NCBI RefSeq assembly: GCF_001909285.1
Contig: NZ_MRSV01000001.1
Span: 2,002,556 to 2,066,555, forward strand
Reading direction: 5' to 3'
Length of the DNA stretch: 64,000 nt
Source: Exiguobacterium profundum
GTDB lineage: Bacteria > Bacillota > Bacilli > Exiguobacteriales > Exiguobacteriaceae
Both the position numbers and the translations under genes were made by a program. Below the pieces are notes generated by a model. The model searched no databases, was not told the origin of the DNA, and saw only the letters and a list, made by a program, of their open reading frames with translations. Of this stretch, positions 61,993 to 64,000 are shown one piece after another (the stretch's first letter is position 1; each line of letters starts with the position of its first letter).

Positions 61993-62607
61993 TTACGAGT
62001 GCTTCAAGTAGAGTTCGGAAATCGTATCCATGATCAAGTCGGCCGCTTCTTGCGCACTCGCCTTACGTGCTTTCAATTCTGACAAGTCGATCGGCTTCCC
62101 GATAACAACACGGAGTTTTGCGCGAAACTTATACTTGCCAATGATGGCAATCGGTAAAATGTGTGCATCCGAACGCATCGCAAAAAAACCGACACCGGCT
62201 TGCGCCTTTCCAAGCGTACCGTCTTTTGAACGCGTTCCTTCCGGAAAGATAGAGATGACTTCATCCTCTTTCAACTTTTGAAGCACGACACGAAGCGCTT
62301 GTCGGTCACCTTCCCCACGAGATACTGGAATCTGACCTGCACGCTTCAAAATATGCTTCAGTACCGGGACACTAAAAAGTTCTTTCTTCGCAAAAAATCG
62401 GAGCGGACGCTGCTTTGGAATCGCACATGCGAGAAGCACCGGGTCCCAATTTGACTGATGGTTCGAACAGACAAGGATCGACCCGTCCATCGGAACATTC
62501 TCCCGACCGATGAATTCGACCTGAAACGAGAAGCGTTGAATGACGTTCACGACGCCTCTCGCCAATCGATACATGCCGAACGGTCCATTGTTTAATGGCT
62601 TGCTCAT
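61993..62607 (-). CDS. plsC: 1-acyl-sn-glycerol-3-phosphate acyltransferase
   Basis: Forms phosphatidic acid. The 204-residue membrane-associated protein carries the HX4D catalytic motif (NHQSNWDP) and FPEGTRS acyltransferase block III. An N-terminal amphipathic or membrane helix lies before it. The ATGA start overlaps the cmk stop, as in the cmk-plsC pairs of other Bacilli. Substrate details are inferred. Confidence 0.92.
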   Translation of the reverse strand: MSKPLNNGPFGMYRLARGVVNVIQRFSFQVEFIGRENVPMDGSILVCSNHQSNWDPVLLACAIPKQRPLRFFAKKELFSVPVLKHILKRAGQIPVSRGEGDRQALRVVLQKLKEDEVISIFPEGTRSKDGTLGKAQAGVGFFAMRSDAHILPIAIIGKYKFRAKLRVVIGKPIDLSELKARKASAQEAADLIMDTISELYLKHS

Positions 62608-63278
62608 GCTTTCACCTCTTCAATTAATCGTTCAATTGCTTGAACCACTCCGTCAATGGACAACGTCGTCGTATCGAGGAAATGGGCATCTTCAGCTTGA
62701 CGGAGAGGTGCCACTTCACGCTCAGAATCGCGTTTGTCACGAAGCGCAATCTCTTCGATCAGTTGTTCATAGTCGCTCGGGATGCCTTTCGAGATATTTT
62801 CTTCATGGCGACGACGGGCACGTTCTTCGACCGAAGCGGTCATAAACACTTTTAAATCGGCATTCGGCAAGACATGTGTTCCGATATCGCGGCCGTCCAT
62901 GACGACACCGCCTTCTTTAGCCAAATCACGTTGAAGGTCCATCAAGGCATCACGCACTTCAGGTTGACGTGCGACGAAACTGACGTTATTCGTCACTTCA
63001 CTCGAGCGAATGACAGACGTCACTTCTTCCTCACCGTCAAATACGCGTTGTCCCTCTTCCGATGGGACGAGTCGTAATGACATGTCCTCGATCATCTGAG
63101 CAAGTGCTGGTCCATCTTCGAGCGCAATCCCTTCGTTCAAGGCGCGATACGTTACCGCCCGATAGATTGCACCTGTATCGATGTACACATACCCTAATTG
63201 TTTCGCAAGCGACTTGGCAATCGTACTTTTCCCAGCACCCGCTGGTCCGTCTAAAGCAATTTGTAATGATTTTTTCAT
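62604..63278 (-). CDS. cmk: Cytidylate kinase
   Basis: Phosphorylates CMP and dCMP. The 224-residue protein has the P-loop LDGPAGAGKSTIAKSLA at residues 7-23, followed by YIDTGAIYRAVTYRA and DGRDIGTHVLP, the CMP-specific and LID segments. It lies between the PilZ-type gene and plsC. Confidence 0.97.
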   Translation of the reverse strand: MKKSLQIALDGPAGAGKSTIAKSLAKQLGYVYIDTGAIYRAVTYRALNEGIALEDGPALAQMIEDMSLRLVPSEEGQRVFDGEEEVTSVIRSSEVTNNVSFVARQPEVRDALMDLQRDLAKEGGVVMDGRDIGTHVLPNADLKVFMTASVEERARRRHEENISKGIPSDYEQLIEEIALRDKRDSEREVAPLRQAEDAHFLDTTTLSIDGVVQAIERLIEEVKA

Positions 63279-63280
63279 AC

Positions 63281-63309
63281 AAAACGGGTATCGAGTGTTC
63301 CCGATACCC
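63281..63309 (-). terminator. Terminator upstream of cmk
   Basis: On the minus strand GGGTATCG-GGAACAC-CGATACCC is followed by GTTTTG, a modest T tract. It would end the PilZ-type transcript ahead of cmk. Confidence 0.65.
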
Positions 63310-63352
63310 TCCTCCTCTCGGTCAATAATCCCGAGAACATCATAACAGTTTT

Positions 63353-64000
63353 TTATCTTGAAGAAAATACAGACCCTGTCCGCTTTCGCGCTTCAAGCTG
63401 AACACGGAAGCAGTATCGTAAAATCGTCTCTTGGTCACGAGGGGTCAAATCTTCAAATGCCAGAGACAGTTCTTCTTTCACTTCCTGTTTATGTATGCGC
63501 ACAAGACGGCTCTTAAGACGGAAGTTCTGGGGCGAGCCATGCTCATCCTCAATTCGAAACACGACAATCAGGGACTCATCTACTTCGATTGGAGCGCGGT
63601 TGGCGATGATTTTCATCCCCCCAGCAGATATGTCAAGAGATGTTGTTTCGAACGATTCGAAACTTTCCTCATCGGTTGCAAGAACGGTCACGTCAATCAT
63701 TTCTGGAACACGTAAATATTCACGACGCTGAATCCGTTTGATTTTTTTCTCATCTGGCAAATTGAACGCATAGCGTAATGTCATTTGGGCATCGCTGATT
63801 CGCTTCACGACTTTCGTGTCGAATGCGAACAGCTGATTGTCTCCTTGGAAGAAAAAGACCCGCATGGCCTCCTCTTCATGTAAAAAAAATGTTTTGAGCG
63901 TCATCATGTCACTCGGCGACTCAATCCATACGACTTGATCGGTTATGGCTGCAATTTTCGTTTTCCCCTCTGCACGCCCTTCCACTTCGATTCTCAGTTC
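63353..64000 (-). CDS. PilZ-domain protein (YpfA/DgrA-like), partial at the right edge
   Basis: The frame is open to the window end; the first methionine in view (63985) is internal, as residues upstream (ELRIEV) already fit the family. Visible are an N-terminal YcgR-like beta domain and a PilZ domain with the c-di-GMP-binding RxxxR motif (IQRREYLRVP) and DISAGGMKI. Homologues in Bacilli are flagellar-brake type receptors for c-di-GMP. An 8-base A run lies at about 63882; the encoded FF is plausible. Confidence 0.9.
   Translation of the reverse strand, partial: ELRIEVEGRAEGKTKIAAITDQVVWIESPSDMMTLKTFFLHEEEAMRVFFFQGDNQLFAFDTKVVKRISDAQMTLRYAFNLPDEKKIKRIQRREYLRVPEMIDVTVLATDEESFESFETTSLDISAGGMKIIANRAPIEVDESLIVVFRIEDEHGSPQNFRLKSRLVRIHKQEVKEELSLAFEDLTPRDQETILRYCFRVQLEARKRTGSVFSSR

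Noticed and set aside
1-64000. rRNA, tRNA, rnpB, CRISPR, prophage or insertion sequences
   Set aside because: No gene-free stretch is long enough for rRNA or RNase P RNA, no clover-leaf pattern was noticed, and no transposase, integrase or regularly spaced repeats were seen.

Overview
The window reads as a chromosomal segment of a low-to-mid GC Gram-positive bacterium of the class Bacilli, most like Exiguobacterium. From hbs to mrfA the genes follow the Bacillus subtilis backbone: cmk, rpsA-like, der, gpsA, yphE, yphF, hbs, hepS, menG, hepT, ndk, cheR, aroC, aroB, aroA, ypiA, ypiB, ypiF, qcrABC, ypjA, bshB1, bshA, cca, birA, panBCD, dinG, ypmA, ypmB, aspB, asnS, dnaD, nth, ponA, recU, mrfA, mrfB, ypsA and gpsB. 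The sporulation gene spoIVA is missing from its usual place beside hbs, which fits a non-sporulating relative. Bacillithiol synthesis, heptaprenyl (menaquinone) synthesis and a bc-type menaquinol-cytochrome c reductase agree with this placement. No rRNA, tRNA, CRISPR array, prophage or insertion sequence was found.

Layout. 1-4.3 kb: the histidine operon hisZ-hisG-hisD-hisC on the minus strand, with a divergent hisJ-type phosphatase sharing its control region. 4.4-18.3 kb: accessory genes, namely a dCMP deaminase-like protein, the telA-xpaC pair, an NSS transporter, a lipid kinase, an OpuC-type osmoprotectant importer with permease fused to binding protein, a secreted 3D-domain protein, a GDYXXLXY/DUF2157 membrane pair, a Nudix enzyme and an interrupted FAD monooxygenase. 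18.3-28.3 kb: cell division and DNA repair genes (gpsB, ypsA, mrfAB, recU) and PBP1A. 28.3-42 kb: nth-dnaD-asnS-aspB-ypmBA, dinG, panBCD-birA-cca-bshA-bshB1. 42-64 kb: YitT, a Gre factor, YugP, the qcr complex, the shikimate genes, the menaquinone genes, HU, der-gpsA, rpsA, cmk-plsC and a partial PilZ protein.

Most genes are on the minus strand in tight operons with ATGA or short overlaps. Many operons end in clear intrinsic terminators, which I list.

The strongest unexpected signal is not a new pathway. Several coding sequences depart from family consensus exactly where the DNA holds an unusually long A or T run, with the reading frame length preserved: qcrA loses its last 18 codons, asnS loses the motif-2 glutamate, ponA reads FFFFC beside its active site, yphF loses its ATG, and a dCMP deaminase reads KKKEK. 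Two more genes (FAD monooxygenase, YitT) carry one in-frame stop each. Together these look like local consensus errors or recent point damage, and should be checked against reads before any of these genes is called defective. Other leads are a structured panB leader, palindromic operator candidates at several promoters, and a terminator whose two arms each match the WalR box. I see no convincing undescribed multi-gene system.
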